A stretch of 64,000 bases of DNA from an uncultured Bacteroidota bacterium (GCA_902788805.1 CADALO010000003.1:243102-307101); one strand, 5' to 3'. Numbered from the stretch's first letter, positions 1 to 10,023 are shown. Made by a program: numbers and translations. The notes: a model not told the origin generated them from the sequence alone.

Positions 1-304
1 CAGTTCCTTCTTTGTCGGCACGAACCAATATGGTAAAGGTGTAGTTTTCAGAGACTGTTCTTCTGCCGTTGATATTCTGCTCGAAGCTGCTGTATCCTTG
101 GCTGGGGCCACCGACTATGGTCAGGTTTTTGACCGTAGGCAGATTGAACTTGTCGGGTCTCGCATTAATGTCAAAGGTTATCTGGAATGTCTGTCCTGCC
201 GATACTGTCTGCCGGCTGCGGACATTCATCACGGCATTCTGTGCTGCAGCCCATATTGGGAGCAGCATAACACACAATAATCCTATTTTTATTATTCTTT
301 TCAT
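1..304 (-). CDS. batD: BatD-like protein, N-terminal part (cut by window edge)
   Basis: Only the first 101 codons are visible; the gene runs off the left edge. The reading from the ATG at 304 begins MKRIIKIGLLCVMLLPIWAAAQ, a clear Sec signal peptide with a cleavage site after AAAQ. It continues with an Ig-like stretch containing SRQTVSAGQTFQI, then TIVGGPSQGYSS and a VSENYTFTI segment, as in the N-terminal region of BatD aerotolerance proteins. BatD is known as a periplasmic, membrane-anchored component of the Bacteroidetes Bat cluster. It lies 19 bp downstream of the TPR gene (BatC) in the same direction, matching the usual batA-B-C-D order. The assignment rests on N-terminal features plus context. 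Confidence 0.82.
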   Translation of the reverse strand, partial: MKRIIKIGLLCVMLLPIWAAAQNAVMNVRSRQTVSAGQTFQITFDINARPDKFNLPTVKNLTIVGGPSQGYSSFEQNINGRRTVSENYTFTILVRADKEGT

Positions 305-323
305 AATCCTTTATTACGTGTTC

Positions 324-1184
324 CTACCAGTCTTTCTCTATTCTGTTGGGATTTCCTTGTGTTTTCTCTTTGTTAGCCTCTTTCATTCTTACAGCTTTCA
401 TCGTCTGTTGCTCGTTGTTCTTCATAGCATTCAGCATTTGTTCAGCCTCACGTCGACTTTGCTCTTGCTGCTTTTGGTCTTTCTGTTGTTGCTGCTGTTG
501 TTGTTGCTGGTTTTGCTGCTGTTGCTGTTGTTGTTGATCCTGATTCTGATTCTGTTGCTGATTCTGTCCGCCACCGCCACCGCCGCTTTGCTGCTCGGGG
601 CGCAGCAGCTGTTTGGCTAACGACAGGTTATGCTTGGCATCGTTGTTTTTGCTGTCCAAACGTAACGCCGCCTTGTACTCTTCTATTGCCTTCTTCAGGC
701 TTGTAGCGTCATATCCTCCCGTGTCACGGGCTGCCAGAGCCTGACGCAGATGGATGTTGCCGGCATTGTAGTGGGCTTTGACTCGCTGCTCAATGGTAGC
801 GCTGCTGTTCTTGCACACGCGGTCGTAATAGTTGAGAGCCGTGTCGTTCTGATGCAGTTTGCCGTGGGCTACGGCACGATTGAACTGAGCTTTGGCATAG
901 TTGCTGTCGGCAGCCATAGCGTTGCGGTAAGCGCTTACAGCCTGGCTGAATTTCTCTTTCTTCAATTCCTTGTTGCCCTGTCGTGTTGCCACGCGACGAG
1001 CCTTGGCCACCTTGTTCTTTACCTTGTAAGGGACCGTAACCTTCTCTCTTTGGTATTGGCTTAAAGCCGATTGCTCTTGCTGCCCGTTCTGCTCTTGTGC
1101 CGTGATGTGGCAGGGCATAAGTCCCAGCAGAACCAGCAACGCAATGTGCTTTTTCATTATTCTGAATCCAATCTTAAATTTCAT
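324..1184 (-). CDS. batC: BatC-like TPR protein
   Basis: A 286-aa exported TPR protein. Either the ATG at 1184, which overlaps the end of BatB by 11 bp, or the ATG at 1157 could be the start; the latter gives a cleaner signal peptide beginning MKKHIALLVLLGLMPCHITAQ. TPR-like helices occupy about residues 65-200 (motifs such as YAKAQFNRAVAHGKL and KAHYNAGNIHLRQAL). A very low-complexity Q/N/G-rich stretch of about 45 residues follows, then a charged tail. BatC proteins of Bacteroides and relatives combine TPRs with such tails and act with the VWA proteins BatA/BatB; their exact role is unsettled. The Q-rich segment is encoded by CAA/CAG repeats (about 490-560) and may vary in length between strains. 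Confidence 0.85.
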   Translation of the reverse strand: MKFKIGFRIMKKHIALLVLLGLMPCHITAQEQNGQQEQSALSQYQREKVTVPYKVKNKVAKARRVATRQGNKELKKEKFSQAVSAYRNAMAADSNYAKAQFNRAVAHGKLHQNDTALNYYDRVCKNSSATIEQRVKAHYNAGNIHLRQALAARDTGGYDATSLKKAIEEYKAALRLDSKNNDAKHNLSLAKQLLRPEQQSGGGGGGQNQQQNQNQDQQQQQQQQNQQQQQQQQQKDQKQQEQSRREAEQMLNAMKNNEQQTMKAVRMKEANKEKTQGNPNRIEKDW

Positions 1185-2256
1185 TCTCTCTTTTCCTTCT
1201 TATGATTTTGTTTATATTGATTCTCGGGTTCCTGCGTTCGAATATGAAAACCTCAAGTATCAGGAAAAGCAGGCCTGCGGCCAGCGGATACTGGTACTGT
1301 GTCTTATATGAAGAGAACTGCGAAGCCCCGAACTTCTGGCTTTCCAGTTTCGACAGCTGCTTGACGATGTCGTCTACGGCGGCGTTGCCGTTGCCTGCGT
1401 GAGCGTAGATGCCGTTGCCTGCCTTAGCTATGTCGCGAAGCATATCCTCGTTGAGGTGGGTTGTCACAACGTTGCCTTCATAATCCTTGCGCCAGTCAAC
1501 GATCTTGCCTCTGCGGTCGGTAATCGGTATCTGTCCTCCCGAGGTTGTGCCGATACCTATGGTGCAGACCATTATTCCTTGTTCTGCAGCGCGTTTGGCA
1601 GCGTCTATGGCGTCGTCCTCGTGGTTCTCGCCATCGCTTATGACCACTATCGCGCGGCTTTTGTTCGGCTCCCATTCCGGCTCGTCGGCATCGCCCTCTT
1701 CACCATAACCCAGCGTCGCCATACCCTTGTCGATGGCGTCGCCGATGGCAGTACCCTGCTGGTTGATGAGGTCGGTGTTTATCTGGTCAAGGAACATCTT
1801 GGTTGCGCTGTAGTCATTGGTCAAAGGCATCTCGATAAAGGCCTTTCCTGCAAAAACCACAAGCGATACACGGTCGCCTCCAAGGTGGCTCATAAGGTTC
1901 TGCACCACCTGTTTGCTCCTTGCCATTCGGCTGGGTTTCATATCCTGTGCCAACATACTGTTCGACACATCGATACACACAGCCATATCGATGCCTCGCT
2001 GTTCGCCTTCGGCAATGCTGCTGCCCATCTGGGGGTTGGCAAGGGCAACGATGAGTAAACCCACGCCCAGGCAAAGCAACGTCAGCTTGATTATCGGCCT
2101 GCGCCACGATGCATCGGGCTGAAGGCGTCCCATCAAAGGTGCGGAGGCGAACTCGGCCATAAGCCGCCTTTTGTGTCGTTGCCTCAGAATGTAGACAATC
2201 ACCATCAAGGGGATTACTACAAGTAGCCAAAGTATCTTTATATGTTCAAAATGCAT
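1174..2256 (-). CDS. batB: BatB-like VWA-domain membrane protein
   Basis: A 360-aa protein with two N-terminal membrane helices (about residues 8-25 and 57-75), a von Willebrand factor A domain (about 88-300) and a C-terminal helix near 325-345. The metal-ion-dependent adhesion site is seen as DVSNS in the segment VCIDVSNSMLAQDMKPSR, with the second loop around NQQGTAIGDAI and a later SDGENHEDD. The VWA domain should face the periplasm or lie at the membrane. It is 11 bp downstream of BatA and overlaps BatC, so it is co-translated with its partners. Length and topology fit the Bat family; BatA and BatB are paralogues and order in the cluster decides the name. Confidence 0.9.
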   Translation of the reverse strand: MHFEHIKILWLLVVIPLMVIVYILRQRHKRRLMAEFASAPLMGRLQPDASWRRPIIKLTLLCLGVGLLIVALANPQMGSSIAEGEQRGIDMAVCIDVSNSMLAQDMKPSRMARSKQVVQNLMSHLGGDRVSLVVFAGKAFIEMPLTNDYSATKMFLDQINTDLINQQGTAIGDAIDKGMATLGYGEEGDADEPEWEPNKSRAIVVISDGENHEDDAIDAAKRAAEQGIMVCTIGIGTTSGGQIPITDRRGKIVDWRKDYEGNVVTTHLNEDMLRDIAKAGNGIYAHAGNGNAAVDDIVKQLSKLESQKFGASQFSSYKTQYQYPLAAGLLFLILEVFIFERRNPRININKIIRRKRENEI

Positions 2257-2267
2257 CTCGTTCGGTT

Positions 2268-3242
2268 TTAATTGTCAATTCTTAACAGAAGTTCCAGTCC
2301 CAAAGCAAGCAGGGCAAGCAGCAGGAAAAGCTTGAACTCCTCCTTGGTCTGCTGGTATTGTGTGACGTCAATGCGGGTCTTCTCTATCTTGTCGATCTGC
2401 TCAAAAATCTCGTCAAGTGAGTTCTTGTCGGTGGCCCTGTAATAGTGTCCGCCATCGGTATTCTCTGCCATACGGGTCAGCAGAGTCTCGTCAAGGTCGG
2501 CCTGGGCATAGAATGGACGCCCGTACTCATCGTGATACAACACGTCGCCGCGGCTGCCCACACCTATGGTGTACAGCCTGATGCCATATTCGCCTGCAAG
2601 TTCGGCTGCGGTCTCAGGGTCGATCGAACCTCTGTTGTTCACTCCGTCGGTCAGCAGGATGATGACTTTGCTGACCGCTTTGCTCTCTTTGATGCGGTTG
2701 ATGGCGGTGGCAAGGCCGTCGCCTATGGCGGTGCCGTCTTCAAGCAGGCCTGTCCGCATAGCCGACAGCTGGCGGTTCAGCACATTGTGGTCGATGGTCA
2801 AAGGAGTCTGAGTGAACGCTTCGCCGGCAAACTCGACAAGGGCTATACGGTCGCTCTTGCGTCCTTCTATGAATTTGAGTGCCACGTCTTTGGCGGCCTC
2901 AAGGCGGTTCGGTTTGAAGTCCTCGCCTTTCATACTGCCCGACACATCCATTGTCAGCACAATGTCGATACCCTCTATCTCCATCTCCTCGCGGCTCAGC
3001 TTGCTTTGAGGGCGAGCCAGCGCCACAATGAGCAGAGTCACAGCTATGCAGCGCAGCACGAAGCGCAGATGGTACAGTCTGTACCTGAGTGTCTTGCCGC
3101 CTTCGCCGAACATATCGGTCGAAGCTATGTGCACAGGGGCTTTGATGCGCTTGTAGCGCAGAATGTACCAGACTATCATTGCCGGCACCAGCGCCAGCAG
3201 AAGCAACAGCCACGGATGAGCAAAACTAATATTGTGGAACAT
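2268..3242 (-). CDS. batA: BatA-like VWA-domain membrane protein
   Basis: A 324-aa VWA protein with N-terminal membrane helices (about residues 9-27 and 55-77) and one near the C-terminus. The MIDAS motif DVSGS lies in IVLTMDVSGSMKGEDFKPNR, followed by TGLLEDGTAIGDGL and LLTDGVNNRGS, the normal order of the metal-binding loops. The start ATG overlaps the stop codon of the upstream gene by one base (TAATG), indicating translational coupling. Together with BatB it forms the core of the aerotolerance-type cluster. In Bacteroides and Leptospira these genes are linked to oxidative or envelope stress, though the biochemical function is not established. Confidence 0.92.
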   Translation of the reverse strand: MFHNISFAHPWLLLLLALVPAMIVWYILRYKRIKAPVHIASTDMFGEGGKTLRYRLYHLRFVLRCIAVTLLIVALARPQSKLSREEMEIEGIDIVLTMDVSGSMKGEDFKPNRLEAAKDVALKFIEGRKSDRIALVEFAGEAFTQTPLTIDHNVLNRQLSAMRTGLLEDGTAIGDGLATAINRIKESKAVSKVIILLTDGVNNRGSIDPETAAELAGEYGIRLYTIGVGSRGDVLYHDEYGRPFYAQADLDETLLTRMAENTDGGHYYRATDKNSLDEIFEQIDKIEKTRIDVTQYQQTKEEFKLFLLLALLALGLELLLRIDN

Positions 3243-4399
3243 TATTTTCCCTCCTCCTTCTCAGTATTGTTCAACTTATGTGTCTCAGCCACTTTGCGTA
3301 CAAAGTCGGTTGCAAACTGCATTGCTTGGTCGTGTTCGTAGGCCTCGGGCTGCGATTTGGCGAATTTCACCATATCGGCTTTCTGGAGCAGCTGTCGCAA
3401 AAGGCTCTCGCTCTCCTCGCTCCAGTCCTCGATGCCGTGGAATGCCTTAAGTGTCTGTCGTGTAGTCATCTCGGCAGCCGATATGCCATACATATTCCTG
3501 AGGAAACGGCGCACGATGTCCGTCATATCGGTATAGTATTTCTTGATTCGGCCTTTCTGCCACAACTCCTTGCGTCTCAGGGTCTCCAGCTCCGAAAGCG
3601 CCTTGCGGTCGGCAGGCACGGGCTTGGCTCCTGGCAGTGCAAGTATCGGCTTGTGCTCCTTGCGGCGCTTGAGTATCACTATGATTGCCAAAACCACAGC
3701 TGCGAGAACAATGGCATAGACGACCCATCTCGTCACCTCCCAGAAGGTGAGCGGTTCCTTGATGTAGTCGGCATCGGCCATAGTCTTGCACTCCACTGTG
3801 TCGGCCTCGGCAACGTAAGCCACCGTCAGCACCAAGCTGTCGGACGGTGCAATCAACACAGCCTGTCCGCCGTCGGCAATGCGTATTGGCGCAACGCCCA
3901 CAGGCATCCGGCCGGCATCGAACGATGTGATGGTCACCTGCTGCTCTATGCTCTCCACCTTGCCCGAGGCGTCGAGCGTGGTGTCGTTGCGGCTCTCGAG
4001 GGCCTCGATGCCACCGCGCGTCAGTTCCTGCAGCGTAGGCAGCCCTATTCCTTTGCCGCCGATGCCTTTCACGGTTATGCGCAGCGTCGTCTGGTCGCCG
4101 ATAATGATTGAATCAGAGTCGAGTGCAGCGCTGACGCTCGTATTGCCGTGCTTCGAAGGCAGTTGCACAGCTGCTGCAGCACTGGCAGCGGCAGAGCCTT
4201 GGGCGCTGCCGGGCGTTGCCGTTTGCGGCACGGCCTGGCGGCTGTCAGCCTGCCTTTTGTCGTTCTGCTTGCCGTCGAGCAAATCCTTGCTGTCCAGGGT
4301 GACGCGGCTGTCCACAAGCCCCTTGTTCTGGGCCTGTCCTGTGCCGGCCACTGCAAGCAGTGTGCACAATATCAGATATTTTAATCTACTGTTCACCAT
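3242..4399 (-). CDS. Bat-cluster membrane protein with BatD-like periplasmic domain
   Basis: A 385-aa protein with a signal peptide ending in TGQAQ (about residue 24), an alanine/serine-rich linker, a beta-rich periplasmic domain (about 90-205, containing IIIGDQTTLRITVKG and ESIEQQVTITSFDAG) that resembles BatD Ig-like modules, one transmembrane helix (about 230-250) and a cytosolic helical domain (about 255-370). Proteins of this layout sit between the DUF58 gene and batA in many Bacteroidales and are usually annotated as hypothetical or DUF4381-like. It is followed by batA with a one-base overlap. Likely role, by inference only: a membrane anchor or assembly partner for the VWA proteins. 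Confidence 0.75.
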   Translation of the reverse strand: MVNSRLKYLILCTLLAVAGTGQAQNKGLVDSRVTLDSKDLLDGKQNDKRQADSRQAVPQTATPGSAQGSAAASAAAAVQLPSKHGNTSVSAALDSDSIIIGDQTTLRITVKGIGGKGIGLPTLQELTRGGIEALESRNDTTLDASGKVESIEQQVTITSFDAGRMPVGVAPIRIADGGQAVLIAPSDSLVLTVAYVAEADTVECKTMADADYIKEPLTFWEVTRWVVYAIVLAAVVLAIIVILKRRKEHKPILALPGAKPVPADRKALSELETLRRKELWQKGRIKKYYTDMTDIVRRFLRNMYGISAAEMTTRQTLKAFHGIEDWSEESESLLRQLLQKADMVKFAKSQPEAYEHDQAMQFATDFVRKVAETHKLNNTEKEEGK

Positions 4400-4430
4400 T
4401 CACGTTTCAAAATTCAATGTTCACAATTTA

Positions 4431-5297
4431 TCAGTTCCTCCTCTTGAACAGCCCTATCAGAGGTTTCACAAAGTCCTGCCCCGTGCTTATGGTAACGTGG
4501 TCGATGCCGTATTTCTGCAGCAGGGCCTCGTTCTCCTCATTATAGTGCCTGCAATAGTCGGCGTAAGCCTCGCGGACAGCCTTCGACGAGGTGTCGACCC
4601 ATCTCGTCTCGCCGGTCTCAAGGTCCTCGAACGACACCAGTCCCATCTTGGGCAGGCTGTGCTCACGCTCGTCGTCAATCTTCAGTACTACCAGGTCGTG
4701 CTTGCCGGCGGCAATCTTCAGGGCGTTCTCATATCCGCTGTCGTACAGGTCGCTCATCAGGAACGCCGTCGAACGCTTCTTGGTGACGTTGCTGAAATAG
4801 CGCAGGGCCTCGGCGATGTCGGTGCCGTGTCCCGTAGGCTTGAAGCCGATAAGCTCCCTGATGATGCGCAGAATGTGGCTGCTGCCTTTCTTGGGCGGGA
4901 TGAACTTCTCTATACGGTCGCTGAACATCACCACGCCAACCTTGTCGTTGTTGTGTATGGCCGAAAAAGCCAGCGTTGCGGCAATCTCGGCTATCAGTTC
5001 CGACTTGAACTGGCTCGTGGTGCCGAAGCGGTGCGAGCCGCTGACGTCGACAAGCAGCATCACGGTCAGCTCGCGCTCCTCCTCAAACACCTTGACGTAT
5101 GGATGGTTCAGGCGCGCCGTCACGTTCCAGTCGATGTTGCGCACGTCGTCGCCATACTGGTACTCGCGCACCTCGCTGAAGGCCATACCGCGCCCCTTGA
5201 AGGCGCTGTGGTATTCGCCCGAAAACATCTGCTGCGACAGCCCGCGGGCACGTATCTCAATGCGCCTGACTTGTTTGATTATGTCTCTCTCTTCCAT
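4431..5297 (-). CDS. DUF58 domain protein of the Bat cluster
   Basis: A 288-aa cytosolic protein. It carries the hallmark DUF58 segment near residues 30-60 (GRGMAFSEVREYQYGDDVRNIDW) followed by HPYVKVFEEERELTV and a VWA-like MIDAS remnant DVSGS near residue 88. DUF58 proteins accompany MoxR ATPases and VWA proteins in a conserved module thought to act in metal insertion or chaperone-type assembly. The gene is 38 bp downstream of the moxR gene and 31 bp upstream of the BatD-like membrane protein, all in one direction. No transmembrane segment is evident. Length is typical for the family. Confidence 0.92.
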   Translation of the reverse strand: MEERDIIKQVRRIEIRARGLSQQMFSGEYHSAFKGRGMAFSEVREYQYGDDVRNIDWNVTARLNHPYVKVFEEERELTVMLLVDVSGSHRFGTTSQFKSELIAEIAATLAFSAIHNNDKVGVVMFSDRIEKFIPPKKGSSHILRIIRELIGFKPTGHGTDIAEALRYFSNVTKKRSTAFLMSDLYDSGYENALKIAAGKHDLVVLKIDDEREHSLPKMGLVSFEDLETGETRWVDTSSKAVREAYADYCRHYNEENEALLQKYGIDHVTISTGQDFVKPLIGLFKRRN

Positions 5298-5335
5298 CCC
5301 ATTCTGACAATTAAACAGTTATACGGATCCGCGGA

Positions 5336-6331
<996 letters not shown>

Positions 6332-6565
6332 AATATTTTGAGTGATTTATTTATCTGAATTATATGCATTTAATATAATTTGGCACGCGGGTGACCCGCC
6401 TGCGAATTAATAAATTAACGTTTCACAAACGGCACTTGTCGCGAAAAATTGTTGTGAAAACATTTTTTTTGAATTTTTAACCCTATGCACCGCCCCGCTG
6501 CAGCCACAAGCCTTGACCTCTCCAAACGCCAAAAAAACGACGCCTCATTTCCAGTACTTTAAGGG

Positions 6566-6682
6566 ACCAACTCCGGTCGTTGTACAATACTTGTACAATA
6601 GTTGTACAATATTTGTACGTTTACCAATTGTACAAGTATTGTACAACTATTGTACAAGTATTGTACAACGACCGGAGTTGGT
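6566..6682. repeat. 117-bp palindrome built of tandem TTGTACAATAN units
   Basis: The ends are exact inverted copies (ACCAACTCCGGTCG at the left, its complement at the right). Inside, 11-bp units TTGTACAATAC, TTGTACAATAG and TTGTACAATAT repeat in tandem and are mirrored in the other arm. The arms match for about 46 bp before an asymmetric centre around GTTTACC. Each unit contains the 8-bp palindrome TTGTACAA, spaced one helical turn apart. Homologous elements lie at 16265, 28685, 46242 and 53723. Confidence 0.95.
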
Positions 6683-6794
6683 ATGGCCCAAAACGGGACG
6701 GGGCAGAGGGCTGTTCCGGGGTGTTGATAAGCTGTTGAGAAATATTTTTTTTAATTTTCTCGGCGAAAAATGTGTCTATTCCAAAAAAAAGACA

Positions 6795-6802
6795 TATCTT
6801 TG
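6795..6802 (+). promoter_or_regulatory. Bacteroidetes -7 promoter box
   Basis: TATCTTTG matches the TAnnTTTG -7 consensus of the Bacteroidetes housekeeping sigma factor. It is 52 bp ahead of the ATG at 6855. No good -33 TTTG was seen 19 bp upstream. Confidence 0.55.
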
Positions 6803-6854
6803 CATATTGTATTTTTACGCAGAAATCAAAAATCTAATTAATTATTAATATCTT

Positions 6855-9800
6855 ATGAAAAGTAAAAAAGTACTAATCGGCTTATTTGTCGCTGCTTTTG
6901 TAGGCGGAGTGCACTTTTCGTCTGCCCAGCCAAAGGCAAATTACCAGAACAATCTTGTCGAAATCGGCCCCGATAACATCGCAGGCCGCGTGCGTGCCAT
7001 CGTGGTGGATGACGCTGACCCGAACCACACTACTCTTTATGCCGGTGGTGTCGCCGGCGGCCTGTTCAAAAAAGTAGGCAATGAACTATGGCAGTATATC
7101 CCTTACACTAACAACGACCAGGAAATCACCCTCCCCATATCTTGTATGATTCAGCTCCCGGACAATTCGCTCCTTATCGGTACCGGCGAGGGTTTTGTTG
7201 AGGAACACGGTGTCAACATCAGCCGTATGTCCCCCAACGGACGCGGTGTGTATCACTTCAATCCTGGCGACAACAGCTTTACGCTGGTTAGCTCCACCAA
7301 CCCCGTGGCTAATTCCGACTGGACTTTTGTCAACCGTATGGCCTACTTGGTGCGCGATGGCTTTATGTATCTTTATGCCGCCACTAACGAAGGCCTCTAC
7401 CGCTGGAAGCTCAACGCCTCCAACCCCGACTGGAGCGTGGCTCCTTCGAAGGTGCTGGCCGGCAACTTCCAGGATGTGGTTGTCATCTCGGCCGACAATA
7501 TCGCTTATGCCACCACCCCCAACCGCGTTTTCCGCGTGGGTAACGTGACCGGCGAGAGCGCTGCCGTGGATGTCACCAACACCAACAGCGCCTTTGCCAC
7601 TGCAACCCGCATCGAACTGGCTGCCAATACGGCTCACGCTTACGACTCGACCACTGGCAGCTACGTCCATACCACTTATCTCTATGCTCTTGTGGCCGAC
7701 TCGAACGGTCTGCTCAACGGTGTGTTCCTGACTCACGACCAGCAGAACTGGACCCGCTTGACCACCGAGACCGTTGTGCCTTTCACATCGGAGAACCCGG
7801 GCTCGCTCAACGCTGCCATAGCTATCGACCCGCGCAACTATAAGGCTATCTATATCGGCGGCGCCACGCTGTGGTCGGGCGAAGGCTTTGTCCCCAACTC
7901 GTACTATCAGTGGATCAAACAGTCCTACTCGGAGTCAGAACTCAACAACGGCAACTATATGGGTTCGGTTTATTCCAACCCGATGTGCCTCCACTCGGGC
8001 ATCCATCAGATTGTGCCGACCTGGACAGTCGTTGACGGCGACACTGTTTGGATGAACTACTATGCTACCGATGCCGGTGTCTTCGCCGACAGAGACGGTA
8101 TGATTGGCTCGTTCCGTTCGCTCAACAAGGGTCTGAACACCGTTCAGTTCAACCATATCGCTGTTTCTCCCGACGGTTCCATCATCGGTGGTGCTGTCGA
8201 CAACAGCTGCCCCTTCATCCAGTCGCGCAACGCCCACGACGGCGCCGTTCCCACCAACTCGTGGTATGACGACAACCCCAACTCGGTTATGAACCATATG
8301 GGCAACGTGCTGTGGTTTGGCAACGGTGCCGGCGTGGCTTCGTCGATGTTCCAGCAGATCCTGCCTTTCACCCGTCGCTCGATCTTCGTGTCGGCCGACC
8401 CGGGTCAATTTGTAATTCCTGGAGGCTTGTCGGGTTATATTGATATAGCCAGTTTCGGCCGTGCCTGCGCTGACTATACCGACTATACCAATACACAGAC
8501 TTGGACCGTGGCCGAGGCCTTCCTCTCGGACCTCATCCACAACTCGAACCCCATACCGCAGATCAAACTGTGGGAGACCACCAACAATACTATCTGGAAC
8601 GATAGCATCTCTTTTGTTATTGACACCAACCTCACCTACATCCACAACGGTCAGGAACTGCCTTTGACTGGCAACACTCAGATTGTGCCCGGCGACAGCA
8701 TCCTCGTCCAGTCGAAACCGAACTTCGATTATCCGTTTTACCACAGATTCAACGAGTCGTTCGTGGTGAAGAACAAGATGAGACATCGTGTCCACAATCC
8801 GGTAGTGAGCCGTGCCATCGTCAACGGTCGTGCAATGTCTGGTAGTGGGGCTGTATATATGACAGCCACTCCCAACTATTTCCGTAACGTGTGGGATCAG
8901 AACGAGGCTTCCAGCACCGACCCGGCTACCCTCGAGAAACTGATGCACTGGGCAACCATCTTCACTGCTGACCAAGGCTTCTCGGTGGGCGAAATCGCTT
9001 TCAGCCGCGACGGTAAGAGTGTTTATATTAATGTTATCAATGATTCTACTAACCAGAGCTTCCTCTTCCGCCTCTATGATTTCACCAACACTGACGTTAA
9101 CAATGCTATGACCTTCAAGCGTGAACTCGGTTTCGTGAAGACTGATTATCCTGGCAACCCCTGCATCACTCACTTCGACACTATCCTTGCCGCCAACGGC
9201 CAGTGGTTCAACCGTCCTATGACTTCGATTGCCGTTGACCCGCGTGATGGTCAGGACAACCTCGTCCTTACCTTCGGCGGCTACAACAGCACCGAGGCCA
9301 ATATGGTTTATGTCAAGAACGCAAGCAACCCCACTAACCGTACCGTCACCAACATCAACGTTGTCAACAGCGCCAATGCTATGACCGTCAACGACCCCGT
9401 TCACTCGGCTCTTATCGAGTATACCACCGGTACTATCTATGCCGGCACTGAGAAGGGTGTGTTCACCAGCGCTTCGGCAGTAAGCCCCAGCTGGCAGAAC
9501 TTCGGCGCCTTCAACGGTGTGCCTGTTACCTCTATCGTTCAGCAGACCAAGAGCCTGAAGCGTCAGCGCTATACCGTCCGCGAGGGCGTCAACGACGTTA
9601 CCTATCTTTTCGCCAAGACCAAATATCCCTATGCCATCTATTTCGGCACCTATGGCCGCGGCATCTTTATGGATACCAACTATGTGGTTGACCACGAGAA
9701 CGAGATCTGCAACGAGGAAGACTGGCTCGGCATCACCAATGTCGACAATGGTGAGAACCGTATGAGCATCTATCCCAACCCGGCAGCTGACCACGCTACC

Positions 9801-10007
9801 ATCGACCTTGCTATCGTCAACGGCGGCAACGCTGTGGTGAAAATCTACGACATCACCGGCAAGATGGTCCACTCGGAGAAGCTTGGCTATCTCGGCGAGG
9901 GCGGCCACCAGTACAGCATCAACTGCTCTATGTTCAAACACGGCATCTATCTCGTGAACGTGAACATTGGCAAAGAGTCTGCTACCTCTAAACTTATCGT
10001 ACGATAA
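6855..10007 (+). CDS. T9SS-exported beta-propeller protein
   Basis: A 1050-aa secreted protein. The signal peptide is about residues 1-24 (ends FSSAQ). The mature start, EIGPDNIAGRVRAIVVDDADPN followed by LYAGGVAGGLFKK, is typical of sortilin/VPS10- or BNR-like propeller proteins of Bacteroidetes; further propeller-like strands occur throughout (for example GTIYAGTEKGVFTS near 860 and YAIYFGTYGRGIFMD near 930). The last 80 residues contain SIYPNPAADHATI, VKIYDITGKMV and end KLIVR, a type A T9SS C-terminal sorting domain, so it should cross the outer membrane and be anchored or released. It is transcribed alone and ends at a strong terminator. Substrate or ligand is unknown. Confidence 0.88.
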   Translation: MKSKKVLIGLFVAAFVGGVHFSSAQPKANYQNNLVEIGPDNIAGRVRAIVVDDADPNHTTLYAGGVAGGLFKKVGNELWQYIPYTNNDQEITLPISCMIQLPDNSLLIGTGEGFVEEHGVNISRMSPNGRGVYHFNPGDNSFTLVSSTNPVANSDWTFVNRMAYLVRDGFMYLYAATNEGLYRWKLNASNPDWSVAPSKVLAGNFQDVVVISADNIAYATTPNRVFRVGNVTGESAAVDVTNTNSAFATATRIELAANTAHAYDSTTGSYVHTTYLYALVADSNGLLNGVFLTHDQQNWTRLTTETVVPFTSENPGSLNAAIAIDPRNYKAIYIGGATLWSGEGFVPNSYYQWIKQSYSESELNNGNYMGSVYSNPMCLHSGIHQIVPTWTVVDGDTVWMNYYATDAGVFADRDGMIGSFRSLNKGLNTVQFNHIAVSPDGSIIGGAVDNSCPFIQSRNAHDGAVPTNSWYDDNPNSVMNHMGNVLWFGNGAGVASSMFQQILPFTRRSIFVSADPGQFVIPGGLSGYIDIASFGRACADYTDYTNTQTWTVAEAFLSDLIHNSNPIPQIKLWETTNNTIWNDSISFVIDTNLTYIHNGQELPLTGNTQIVPGDSILVQSKPNFDYPFYHRFNESFVVKNKMRHRVHNPVVSRAIVNGRAMSGSGAVYMTATPNYFRNVWDQNEASSTDPATLEKLMHWATIFTADQGFSVGEIAFSRDGKSVYINVINDSTNQSFLFRLYDFTNTDVNNAMTFKRELGFVKTDYPGNPCITHFDTILAANGQWFNRPMTSIAVDPRDGQDNLVLTFGGYNSTEANMVYVKNASNPTNRTVTNINVVNSANAMTVNDPVHSALIEYTTGTIYAGTEKGVFTSASAVSPSWQNFGAFNGVPVTSIVQQTKSLKRQRYTVREGVNDVTYLFAKTKYPYAIYFGTYGRGIFMDTNYVVDHENEICNEEDWLGITNVDNGENRMSIYPNPAADHATIDLAIVNGGNAVVKIYDITGKMVHSEKLGYLGEGGHQYSINCSMFKHGIYLVNVNIGKESATSKLIVR

Positions 10008-10023
10008 TAATAATTAAATAGGG

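Larger units (their letters stand above)
6332..6854. other. Divergent intergenic region with large hairpin
   Basis: About 520 bp between the MoxR gene (minus) and the T9SS propeller gene (plus). No convincing coding sequence. It holds an AT-rich stretch, the 117-bp 11-mer hairpin (6566-6682), a GC-richer spacer, and a Bacteroidetes -7 box close to the rightward gene. Confidence 0.8.

Noticed and set aside
69..620. Leucine-rich open reading on the plus strand
   Set aside because: It is the antisense of the Q-rich tail of BatC and of the BatD start; poly-Leu arises from CAA/CAG repeats read backwards.
6566..6682. CRISPR array
   Set aside because: Units are 11 bp with no unique spacers and the second half is inverted; no cas genes are present.
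7935..9941. 668-aa open reading on the minus strand
   Set aside because: Antisense to the T9SS propeller gene, whose signal peptide and sorting domain are clear. No recognisable motif in the antisense reading.
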